From assembly GCA_041687295.1 (NCBI GenBank), contig JAWLCG010000113.1, forward strand, positions 1 to 12,728: 12,728 nt of DNA, read 5' to 3'. The stretch is from JAWLCG01 sp041687295. Lineage in GTDB: Bacteria; Planctomycetota; Phycisphaerae; SM23-33; FEN-1343. The translations under genes and the position numbers were made by a program. Numbering within the stretch: the stretch's first letter is position 1; every line of letters starts with the position of its first letter. This document shows positions 6,722-11,918 of the stretch, in pieces. The notes under the pieces were generated by a model, which was given only the letters and a program-made list of their open reading frames with translations, was not told the DNA's origin and did not search any database.

Positions 6722-7074
6722 ACCGTTTTGCGCTTGCGCCTGCGGGTTGAGCAAAGGTTCTGCCCAAGCCCACGGAAGGCATTCCGTGGGCTTGGGCCGG
6801 GACGGGCCTGCAGACCCGCAGGCCCTACGGGCTGCAGGGGACACAAGAGCGGTTGGGGGCGTTTTTCGGGTTCCCCAAGCCTCGCTGTCCCGGCCGGTTG
6901 GGGGTTGGGGACCCGAACAGGGGCAGAATTCTTCTCTGATCGCGCCCCCGCTGGCCGATACCACACGTGGTGGGCCAAGCCAAAGGGCCTACGAGGTGTT
7001 GGGGGAGGGGCCGAGAAATCGGGCGTCTCAACACTTTGCGGGAGGGGCATTTGCGTTTTTTGCTCAAGGAACTC
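6722..7074. other. Hairpin-rich spacer
   Basis: No gene is supported. It contains the 16-bp hairpin at 6762-6797 and an 8-bp hairpin GGGCCTGC/GCAGGCCC at 6804-6825. A further inverted repeat pairs CGGGTTCCCCAA (6867-6878) with TTGGGGACCCG (6905-6915). It ends at the promoter before the lexA region. Confidence 0.6.
6762..6797. repeat. Perfect 16-bp hairpin after the GH3 gene
   Basis: GCCCAAGCCCACGGAA and TTCCGTGGGCTTGGGC pair without mismatch around loop GGCA, 40 nt after the stop codon. There is no T tract, so it is either a transcript-stabilising or Rho-independent-like 3' end, or a copy of an interspersed palindromic repeat. Confidence 0.7.
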
Positions 7075-7111
7075 TTGACGTTCGGACGATGTTAGGATAC
7101 CGTATGCGAAC
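7075..7111 (+). promoter_or_regulatory. Promoter with candidate LexA operator
   Basis: TTGACG (7075-7080), a 17-bp spacer and TACCGT (7098-7103) make a fair sigma-70 type promoter. GTTC at 7080-7083, seven bases, then GTTA at 7091-7094 is one base from the GTTC-N7-GTTC operator known for alphaproteobacterial LexA, and lies between -35 and -10. GTTCG (7080-7084) and CGAAC (7107-7111) also form an inverted pair around the -10. The LexA box of this lineage is not known to me, so the operator is a suggestion. Confidence 0.42.
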
Positions 7112-7838
7112 AGAGAGCAAACAACAACGGCGGACTCCTGAAGAGGTCTCGCGGACACCGGCCGGGCTGCCCGGCTGGATGACGCCGGGGCAGGGCAACA
7201 GCGGCCTGTGCGACTGGGTCGGCGGGCAAGTGAGCCCGCAGGGCCTGGCGGCGTGTCTGCTGGGTCCGGGCGGCGACTACAGCCGACCCTGGCCGGCGGG
7301 CTCGCGCGTGCCGGCGGCGGGGCAGGCCCCCGCGTCGGGCGGGTCGCTGCGGTGGCTGGTTGAGGCGCTGACGCGGTCCGATCGCGCCGGCCTGCCGCTG
7401 GTCTGCACGGGTCCCGGCGGGTTGCCGGCGGCCCTGCTGGCCGAGGCCCGCGAGATCGCTTCGGGCGGGAGTGTTCCCGCGCGGACGAGTCAGCCGTTGA
7501 CGCGGACGCAGGCGAGTCGGCCCGCGGCCGAGCTTCGTCGGGACTCTTACGGGACCGCCGGAGGGCAGGCCGGGCGCGGCTACGCCTGCACGGCCCGGAC
7601 ACCGGAGGAGTCTACCGATGCAGCCGATGGCGACGCCCCGACAGATGGAGATCCTGATTTTCATTCGCGACTACCGCGCCAGGCATGGCTATTCCCCGAC
7701 TATGCAGGAGATCGGCGACTCGCTGGGCCTCAGCAAGGTCACCGTCTTCGAGCACGCCGGGGCGCTCGAAAGAAAGGGCCTGCTCGAGCGGGGCTCCAAG
7801 CACAGTGCACGCTCTTTGCGGCTGGCGCCGAGCATTGA
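7104..7838 (+). CDS. Uncertain open frame upstream of and overlapping lexA
   Basis: From the ATG at 7104 the frame stays open with strongly GC-ending codons through about 7465, for example DWVGGQVSPQGLAACLLG and SLRWLVEALTRSDRAGLPL, which look like ordinary amphipathic protein. After that it is poorer, and it runs 221 bp into lexA in another frame, which is unlikely to be real. There may be a genuine small gene with a frameshift or sequencing indel near 7460-7480, continuing in another frame, or no gene at all. No family is recognised. The ATG overlaps the predicted promoter, and there is no ribosome binding site before it, so the start is doubtful. Confidence 0.25.
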   Translation: MRTESKQQRRTPEEVSRTPAGLPGWMTPGQGNSGLCDWVGGQVSPQGLAACLLGPGGDYSRPWPAGSRVPAAGQAPASGGSLRWLVEALTRSDRAGLPLVCTGPGGLPAALLAEAREIASGGSVPARTSQPLTRTQASRPAAELRRDSYGTAGGQAGRGYACTARTPEESTDAADGDAPTDGDPDFHSRLPRQAWLFPDYAGDRRLAGPQQGHRLRARRGARKKGPARAGLQAQCTLFAAGAEH

Positions 7839-8229
7839 GTTCCCCGACCAGACCGACGCGAAGCTGCCCCTGGTGGGCCGAATCGCCGCCGGCATGCCCA
7901 TCGAGGCCGTCGAGGAGCGCCAGACGCTCGACCTGACCGAGGTCTTCGCCTCGACCGTCGGCGACAAGTTCGTCCTGCAGGTCACGGGCGACAGCATGAT
8001 CGACGAGCACATCTGCGACGGCGACTACGTGATCTGCCAGCGCCGCAACACCGCCCGCAACGGCGAGACGGTGGTGGCCCTGCTGGGTGACGGCGAGGCC
8101 ACGCTCAAGAAGTTCTACCGCGAGCGCGGCCGGATCCGCCTGCAGCCGGCCAACCCCAACTACCCGCCGATCTACCCCGACCGCGTCGAGATCCAGGGCG
8201 TCGTCGTGGGCCTCCTGCGGGTGATGTGA
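7618..8229 (+). CDS. lexA: LexA repressor
   Basis: LexA represses SOS genes until RecA on single-stranded DNA triggers its self-cleavage. This 203-residue copy is complete. Residues 1-66 are the winged helix DNA-binding domain (TPRQMEILIFIRDY, GYSPTMQEIGDSLGLSKVTVFEH as recognition region, ALERKGLLER). The cleavage bond is Ala91-Gly92 in GRIAAGMPIEA. The protease dyad is Ser126 in TGDSMID and Lys164 in ATLKKFY. The end GVVVGLLRVM is typical. GGAGGAG lies 7 nt before the ATG at 7618; a second in-frame Met at residue 4 is further from it. The recognition helix differs from the enterobacterial one, so operator sequence should differ too. It probably sits behind the promoter at 7075, about 500 bp upstream. 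Confidence 0.96.
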   Translation: MQPMATPRQMEILIFIRDYRARHGYSPTMQEIGDSLGLSKVTVFEHAGALERKGLLERGSKHSARSLRLAPSIEFPDQTDAKLPLVGRIAAGMPIEAVEERQTLDLTEVFASTVGDKFVLQVTGDSMIDEHICDGDYVICQRRNTARNGETVVALLGDGEATLKKFYRERGRIRLQPANPNYPPIYPDRVEIQGVVVGLLRVM

Positions 8230-8246
8230 CGGCCGACGGTGTCAGC

Positions 8247-8303
8247 CGTGTAGGGTGTGCGATCGTGTAGGGTGTGCAGGTTCGCGAAGCGGTTCTGCAC
8301 ACC
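8247..8303. repeat. Tandem 14-bp repeat and hairpin after lexA
   Basis: CGTGTAGGGTGTGC occurs twice, at 8247-8260 and 8264-8277. The second copy also forms the left arm of a 9-bp inverted repeat, GGTGTGCAG (8271-8279) with CTGCACACC (8295-8303). It may act as a transcript end for lexA, though no T tract follows. Confidence 0.6.
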
Positions 8304-8449
8304 GGCCTCGGCGGCGGGCGCTGCCTGCATCGTCATCGTCCCGTGTGCAGGACCTGCCCTCCGCTGCGCTGCGGCGTTCGTAGCCACGTCTTCCGGCGCC
8401 GACTCGTCAGTCGCACCAACCCATGGAGACTCAGGGCGCGAGCGCAATA

Positions 8450-8529
8450 TGGAGTGCGGCGGCCTTGACGCCGCTTTGGCTCGCACACGACCAAGCCAGC
8501 CAAAGCGGCGTCGTTGCCGCCGCATTCCA
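8450..8529. repeat. Large palindromic hairpin (REP-like)
   Basis: Arms 8450-8481 and 8498-8529 are 32 nt each and pair at 28 positions plus one G-T, with a 3x3 internal loop and a 16-nt terminal loop. Key blocks are TGCGGCGGC and GACGCCGCTTTGGCT on the left arm. It looks like an extragenic palindromic repeat unit. Confidence 0.75.
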
Positions 8530-8599
8530 AAAGCGCGGTCCGCCCGTCGCGCAGCGACACACAGAGCGGCCCCGCCAGGGTCGAAAGGGCGATGGACAC

Positions 8600-8676
8600 G
8601 AATGGCACGAATGGAAGATAAGACAGGGTCACAACGAACCTTCGATTCGTGAAATCCTCCTCCATTCGTGCCATTC
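8600..8676. repeat. 16-bp perfect inverted repeat
   Basis: GAATGGCACGAATGGA (8600-8615) and TCCATTCGTGCCATTC (8661-8676) enclose 45 nt. The left arm itself repeats GAATGG, seen again just upstream as CACGAATGGCACGAATGG. Confidence 0.7.
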
Positions 8677-8888
8677 CTATCGCTCCCCTGTGCATCGAGT
8701 GGGAGTCCCGCGGGGGAGGCGAAGACGTGGCTACGAACGCCGTAGCCACGGCACCCGGACGGCTTTTCTTTTTCGGAGACACGATGGACTCGGCCGCCCA
8801 TGACGGGGCTACAAGAGGTGTGTAGATATCACAGGCGATAAGCCATGGGCTAGACCCCGCTGCGCGGGGCGAGCCCGCCGGGCCGGGT

Positions 8889-8918
8889 TTGACAGCGCTG
8901 TTGCGGGGGGGCTACAAT
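8889..8918 (+). promoter_or_regulatory. Sigma-70 type promoter of surE
   Basis: TTGACA (8889-8894), an 18-bp spacer and TACAAT (8913-8918) are close to consensus. The surE ATG begins only 6 nt after the -10, so transcription would start at or beside the A of the start codon, giving a leaderless message. Confidence 0.75.
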
Positions 8919-8924
8919 CTGCCC

Positions 8925-9695
8925 ATGCGGATTCTGGTAACCAACGACGACGGCATTCTGGAGCCGGGGCTGCGGGCGTTGCAGGCGGCGGCGGCGGAGT
9001 TGGGCGAGGTGACGGTGGTGGCCCCGGACTCGCCGCAGTCGGCGGTGGGCCACTCGATCACCGTGCTGGACCCGATTCTGACGCGGCGGGTGCACGTGGA
9101 GGGGCGGTTCTGGGGCACGGCCATTCGCGGCCGGCCGGCGGACTGCGTGAAGCTCGCCTGGCGGCAGATCATGGCCGAGCCGCCCGAGCTGGTCCTCAGT
9201 GGCATCAACGCCGGCAGCAACGTCGGCATCAACGTGCTCTACAGCGGCACGGTGGCGGCCGCCGCCGAGGGGGCCATCCTGGGCGCCCCGTCGGTCGCGT
9301 TCAGCCTGGAGATGGGCGGCGAGATCGACTTCCAGCGGGCCGCAAGGCACTGCCGGGCCGTCCTGGACGGCCTGCTGGCCGGCGGGCTGGCGCCGGGCGA
9401 GCTGGTCAACGTCAACATTCCGGACCTCTCGGCCGGGCGGCCCAAGGGCGTCAAGGTCGTCCGGCAGTCCATCGCCGGCATCGACGACACCTACCAGCGC
9501 CGCACCGACCCCCGGGGGCGGGACTACTACTGGCTGGAGGAGGCGTACGACTTCCGCGACCCGCCGGCCGACAGCGACGTTATCGCCCTGCGCAGCGGGT
9601 ACATCACCGTCACGCCGCTGCAGGTGGACCTGACGGCCAGCAACCGCCTGGCCCACCTGGCCGGCCTGGACCTGCAGGCAGGGGGGGCGCCATGA
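8925..9695 (+). CDS. surE: 5'-nucleotidase SurE (survival protein)
   Basis: SurE is a cytoplasmic metal-dependent phosphatase that removes phosphate from nucleoside 5'- or 3'-monophosphates and is linked to stress survival. The 256 residues match the family length. Metal ligands are visible: Asp8-Asp9 in TNDDG, Ser39 in APDSPQSAVGHS and Asn95 in LSGINAGSNVG. Also present are GRPADCVKL (family GTPADCV), LYSGTVAAAAEG, VNVNIPD and the later VTPLQVDLT. The start at 8925 is chosen because MRILVTNDDG is the canonical N-terminus; the upstream ATG at 8889 lies within the promoter. There is no ribosome binding site, consistent with a leaderless transcript. The stop overlaps the next start by 4 bp (ATGA). 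Confidence 0.95.
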   Translation: MRILVTNDDGILEPGLRALQAAAAELGEVTVVAPDSPQSAVGHSITVLDPILTRRVHVEGRFWGTAIRGRPADCVKLAWRQIMAEPPELVLSGINAGSNVGINVLYSGTVAAAAEGAILGAPSVAFSLEMGGEIDFQRAARHCRAVLDGLLAGGLAPGELVNVNIPDLSAGRPKGVKVVRQSIAGIDDTYQRRTDPRGRDYYWLEEAYDFRDPPADSDVIALRSGYITVTPLQVDLTASNRLAHLAGLDLQAGGAP

Positions 9696-10861
9696 CCGCC
9701 GGGCGACGGGTCGGCCTGGGCCTGGCGGTGGCGCTGGCGGTGGCCCTGGCGGGGTGCGAGGAGCCTCCGCCGCCGACCCCGCCGGCCGAGCCGGCGCCGG
9801 CCCTGTGGGAGCAGGCCCGCGACGCCCTGGATGCCGGCGAGTTCGAGCGGGCGGCTGGGCTGTTCGCGCAGGCCCTGGAGGCCCGCGAGCCCGGCAGTCC
9901 CGGCCGGTCTGACGCGGCCCTGGCCCTGGCCCTGGCGGGCCGGGTGGACCTGGCCCAGGGCCTGCTGGTCGACGGGGCCCGCGGCGAGGCCGACCCGCAG
10001 GCCCTCGCGGCGGCCCTGGAGATCTTCCGCCACCAGCCTCCGCCCGGCCAGGCGGACAACCCGCTCGTGGTCCCGGCGATGGCCGAGGCGATCCGGGCCT
10101 TCCGCCAAACCACCGGTCCGCCCCAGCCGCAGAGCCCGGTGAAGTTCACCGGGGCGGACCTGGCTGAGCTGCTCCGTCACTGGCAGGCGTGGCACCGGCT
10201 GGCGGCCCTGGAGGCCGAGCGGGCCCCGGGCGCGGGGCCCGCCCGGGCCATCGCCCTGTGGGCGTTTCTGCCCGACGAGGCCGCCCTGGTCTCCGGCGAC
10301 CTGCTGCTGGTGCACCCGGCCGGGCGGGGGCTCTGGGACCTGGCCCACCTGGGGTCCTGGCCTCTAAGCGAGACGGGCTCGGCGTCGGACGTGGCACGGC
10401 TGGCGGACGCGTCGGGGCAGCGCGGGGCGGTTCTGGTCATGCAAGTGTCGCATGGAGAGGTACTTGTCTCGACGATGCGCCTCCACGGCCAGCTGACGGG
10501 TGACTCGTTCGTCGTCAACGCCACGACCGAGCCGGCCCTTTACGGAGCCCTGCTGGCGACGCTGGCGGACGGAGCCCTGCGCGAGGGCGAGGTGGCCCTG
10601 CCAGTCCGGGCCCAGCGCGAGGCCCTGCTGGACCTGGCCGGTCGGCTGGGCCGACTCGACCGCCTGGCGGTCGAAGGGGGACAGATCCGCCTGGCCGGGG
10701 AGTGGGGCGGCACCGACTATGCCGATACTGGCCAGTGGCTTACGGAGCTGGGCAGCTACGTCCTCCATGGGCGGGCCCTGGGGGCGATGCTCCTAGAGAA
10801 TGATTCCTATACTCCGGCAGGAACATTTCCTATACAGAGCCCGGGCTCACCTGACCGATAA
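9692..10861 (+). CDS. Lipoprotein with TPR-like helices, uncharacterised
   Basis: A 389-residue predicted lipoprotein: Arg-containing start, hydrophobic residues 7-20, lipobox LAGC with Cys22, then a Pro-rich linker (EEPPPPTPPAEPAPA). Residues 39-66 (WEQARDALDAGEFERAAGLFAQALEARE) read like one tetratricopeptide repeat, and further Ala/Leu-rich helices follow to about residue 180. The C-terminal half has strand-like blocks (ALVSGDLLLVHP, GAVLVMQVSHGEVLVSTMRLHG) without a recognised family. The ATG overlaps the surE stop, so it is translationally coupled to surE, with GGGGGG just upstream. The last 24 codons have lower GC at third positions and contain short direct repeats, so the tail may be recent. 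Function unknown. Confidence 0.75.
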   Translation: MTAGRRVGLGLAVALAVALAGCEEPPPPTPPAEPAPALWEQARDALDAGEFERAAGLFAQALEAREPGSPGRSDAALALALAGRVDLAQGLLVDGARGEADPQALAAALEIFRHQPPPGQADNPLVVPAMAEAIRAFRQTTGPPQPQSPVKFTGADLAELLRHWQAWHRLAALEAERAPGAGPARAIALWAFLPDEAALVSGDLLLVHPAGRGLWDLAHLGSWPLSETGSASDVARLADASGQRGAVLVMQVSHGEVLVSTMRLHGQLTGDSFVVNATTEPALYGALLATLADGALREGEVALPVRAQREALLDLAGRLGRLDRLAVEGGQIRLAGEWGGTDYADTGQWLTELGSYVLHGRALGAMLLENDSYTPAGTFPIQSPGSPDR

Positions 10862-10880
10862 GCGAAGAGGATTCCCCTAC
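10804..10880. repeat. Three short direct repeats at the lipoprotein 3' end
   Basis: TTCCTATAC occurs at 10804-10812 and 10827-10835, and TTCCCCTAC at 10872-10880, giving steps of 23 and 45 bp. Each is followed by a GC-rich block ending CCGG. A run of nine T follows at 10894-10902. Confidence 0.5.
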
Positions 10881-11021
10881 AGTGCCCCCGGACTTTTTTT
10901 TATCAGAGGTGGGGCATTTCCTGATGCCGCCGGGGCCGGAAGGGGGCCCAAGTTGTGGGGCGGGGACAGGTGAGCGGGCCCATGGGTGGGGGGTAGCTGA
11001 TGAAACGCTCCGCCCGGTCGT

Positions 11022-11051
11022 CTGGGGGGATCCCCCAGGGGCCTTTTTTTT
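11022..11051 (+). terminator. Intrinsic terminator before mraZ
   Basis: CTGGGGG (11022-11028) pairs with CCCCCAG (11032-11038) around GAT, followed within a few bases by eight T at 11044-11051. It isolates mraZ from the surE/lipoprotein transcript. Confidence 0.8.
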
Positions 11052-11053
11052 GG

Positions 11054-11081
11054 TTGCGACTTTCCCTGTCTGTGGTGTATT
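11054..11081 (+). promoter_or_regulatory. Candidate mraZ promoter
   Basis: TTGCGA (11054-11059), a 16-bp spacer and TGTATT (11076-11081) each match consensus at four of six positions. It begins just after the terminator and is the best promoter in the spacer. Confidence 0.45.
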
Positions 11082-11097
11082 TTCCCTGTCAATCCCA
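11061..11097 (-). promoter_or_regulatory. Candidate MraZ operator (phased TCCC repeats)
   Basis: TTTCCCTGTC occurs exactly twice, at 11061-11070 and 11081-11090, and TCCCA follows at 11093-11097. On the - strand these read AGGGA, AGGGA and TGGGA with starts 20 and 10 bp apart, so on one face of the helix. E. coli MraZ binds TGGG-type direct repeats at 10-bp intervals before its own gene. The repeats overlap the proposed promoter. Confidence 0.5.
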
Positions 11098-11121
11098 GTC
11101 TGCGGCAGGCGGTGACTGACC

Positions 11122-11592
11122 ATGGCTCTCTTTGTGGGCGAATTTGACCAGACCGTGGACGACAAGCGTCGTCTGGCGATCTGTGCCGCCCTTCGGGAGC
11201 AGATGGATCCGCAGGAGGACGGGGACGGGTTCTTCCTGGTCGTCGGGCCGGACCGGCACTTGTGGCTGTACCCGGATCGGTACTACCGCAAGCTGGTGTC
11301 CACGACGATGAAGCGGACGGCGTTGCCGACGCGGGAGGCCCAGCAGCTGAATCTGTACTTTGCGATGGCGCGGCTGCTCAAGCCGGACAAGCAGGGCCGG
11401 GTCGTGCTGCCGGAGAAGTCCGTGCAGCGGGCGGCGGCCGAGGGCGAGGTCACGTTGGTGGGCATCAACGACCACATCGAGATCTGGCCGCGGCAGGAGT
11501 GGGAAGCGCACGTCCAGGAGCACCTGCCGGGCTACGGCGAGGCGCTGCTGGCGGCGGGCAAGCGTCTGGCCGAAGAGGGCCAGGGGCTCTAG
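11122..11592 (+). CDS. mraZ: Transcriptional regulator MraZ
   Basis: MraZ is a ring-forming DNA-binding protein at the head of the division and cell wall (dcw) cluster, where it controls its own operon. The 156 residues contain two AbrB-like half-domains, each with the signature loop: FVGEFDQTVDDKRRLAI (residues 4-20) and LLKPDKQGRVVLPEKSVQRA (85-104), the second being the better conserved. GINDHIEIWP (114-123) matches the family end of the second domain. In the first loop the usual DxKGR reads DDKRR, so one normally fixed Gly is replaced. The ribosome binding site is weak (AGGCGGTGA about 7 nt before ATG). rsmH follows, but after an unusual spacer of more than 320 bp instead of the usual few bases. 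Confidence 0.94.
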   Translation: MALFVGEFDQTVDDKRRLAICAALREQMDPQEDGDGFFLVVGPDRHLWLYPDRYYRKLVSTTMKRTALPTREAQQLNLYFAMARLLKPDKQGRVVLPEKSVQRAAAEGEVTLVGINDHIEIWPRQEWEAHVQEHLPGYGEALLAAGKRLAEEGQGL

Positions 11593-11918
11593 AGCGGCTG
11601 TAGCAGTGTAGTGCCGGCCCTCAGGGACGAAGGCCGGTGGCACAGACCATGGATGGCCGTTTACCCGGAGCGAAGGGATTCCGCATGCTCATCTCTCGGC
11701 GAGCCCAGCGCAGCACTGGGGCAGGGCAAGGACGCCCGGCCTTGGCGACTGCCGAGCCGCGAGCCGCCCAGGTGGCCCCGTGGACTTCTCCGGAAGTCCC
11801 CCGGCAGCGCCTGCTGGACATGGCTCACAGGAGCGCTCGCGCTCAGGCCCTGAGAGATGGGTATGCCCGGGTAAGCTTTTTTTTCGCCTGCCCCCCCCGG
11901 CTGACGTAGGGGGCGGCG
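11593..11918 (+). other. Structured spacer between mraZ and rsmH
   Basis: Besides the RNA-like element, it has an imperfect hairpin just after mraZ, GTGCCGGCC (11611-11619) with GGCCGGTGGCAC (11632-11643). GGGGGCGG just before the rsmH ATG is its ribosome binding site. The open frame across the spacer has mixed third-position bases and no start signal. Confidence 0.6.
11659..11884 (+). ncRNA. Candidate structured RNA or attenuator between mraZ and rsmH
   Basis: GTTTACCCGG (11659-11668) pairs with CCGGGTAAGC (11867-11876) over 10 bp with one G-U. Stacked directly on its 3' side, GCATGCTCATCTCTC (11683-11697) pairs with GAGAGATGGGTATGC (11852-11866) over 15 bp with two G-U. A 14-nt bulge (11669-11682) sits on the 5' side only. 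Enclosed are hairpins CCCAG/CTGGG (11704-11720), CAAGG/CCTTG (11727-11744), GGACTT/AAGTCC (11782-11799), CCGGCAG/CTGCTGG (11801-11817) and GAGCG/CGCTC (11831-11844). Eight T (11877-11884) follow the closing helix, as in an intrinsic terminator. The G-U pairs favour a + strand RNA. I do not recognise a known class; no RNase P, SRP or tmRNA core motif is visible. Confidence 0.5.

Larger units (their letters stand above)
8373..8741. mobile_element. Possible MITE-like element with 21-bp terminal inverted repeats
   Basis: GGCGTTCGTAGCCACGTCTTC at 8373-8393 and its exact reverse complement at 8721-8741 bound a 369-bp non-coding segment. Inside are the long hairpin at 8450-8529 and a second inverted repeat, GAATGGCACGAATGGA (8600-8615) with TCCATTCGTGCCATTC (8661-8676). 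Long perfect ends around non-coding DNA suggest a non-autonomous transposable or composite palindromic element. No clear target-site duplication was found, so mobility is unproven. Confidence 0.4.
8230..8888. other. Long repeat-rich spacer between lexA and surE
   Basis: No protein gene is supported; overlapping frames here are shadows of palindromic sequence. Besides the elements listed separately, it has the hairpin CCCCGC-TGC-GCGGGG (8855-8869) and the inverted pair GCCCATG (8796-8802) and CATGGGC (8844-8850). Confidence 0.65.

Noticed and set aside
3209..6964. A 1251-residue open frame on the - strand
   Set aside because: It runs antisense through the hydrolase, the N gap and the GH3 gene and is Arg/Pro/Gly low-complexity, as expected opposite GC-rich genes.
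10894..10902. Second intrinsic terminator at the T9 run
   Set aside because: The upstream sequence gives only a poor, distant pairing (CCGGGC with GCCCCCGG), so a real stem is not convincing.
10882..11115. A 77-residue open frame before mraZ
   Set aside because: It crosses two T runs and the terminator stem and has no coding signature.
11659..11884. RNase P RNA, SRP RNA, 6S RNA or tmRNA
   Set aside because: Core conserved strings of RNase P and SRP RNAs are missing, it is too short for tmRNA, and the enclosed part is a string of hairpins and not the single bubbled stem of 6S.
11637..11909. A 90-residue frame between mraZ and rsmH
   Set aside because: Mixed third-position bases, no ribosome binding site, no family motif, and it reads through the RNA-like helices and the T8 run.
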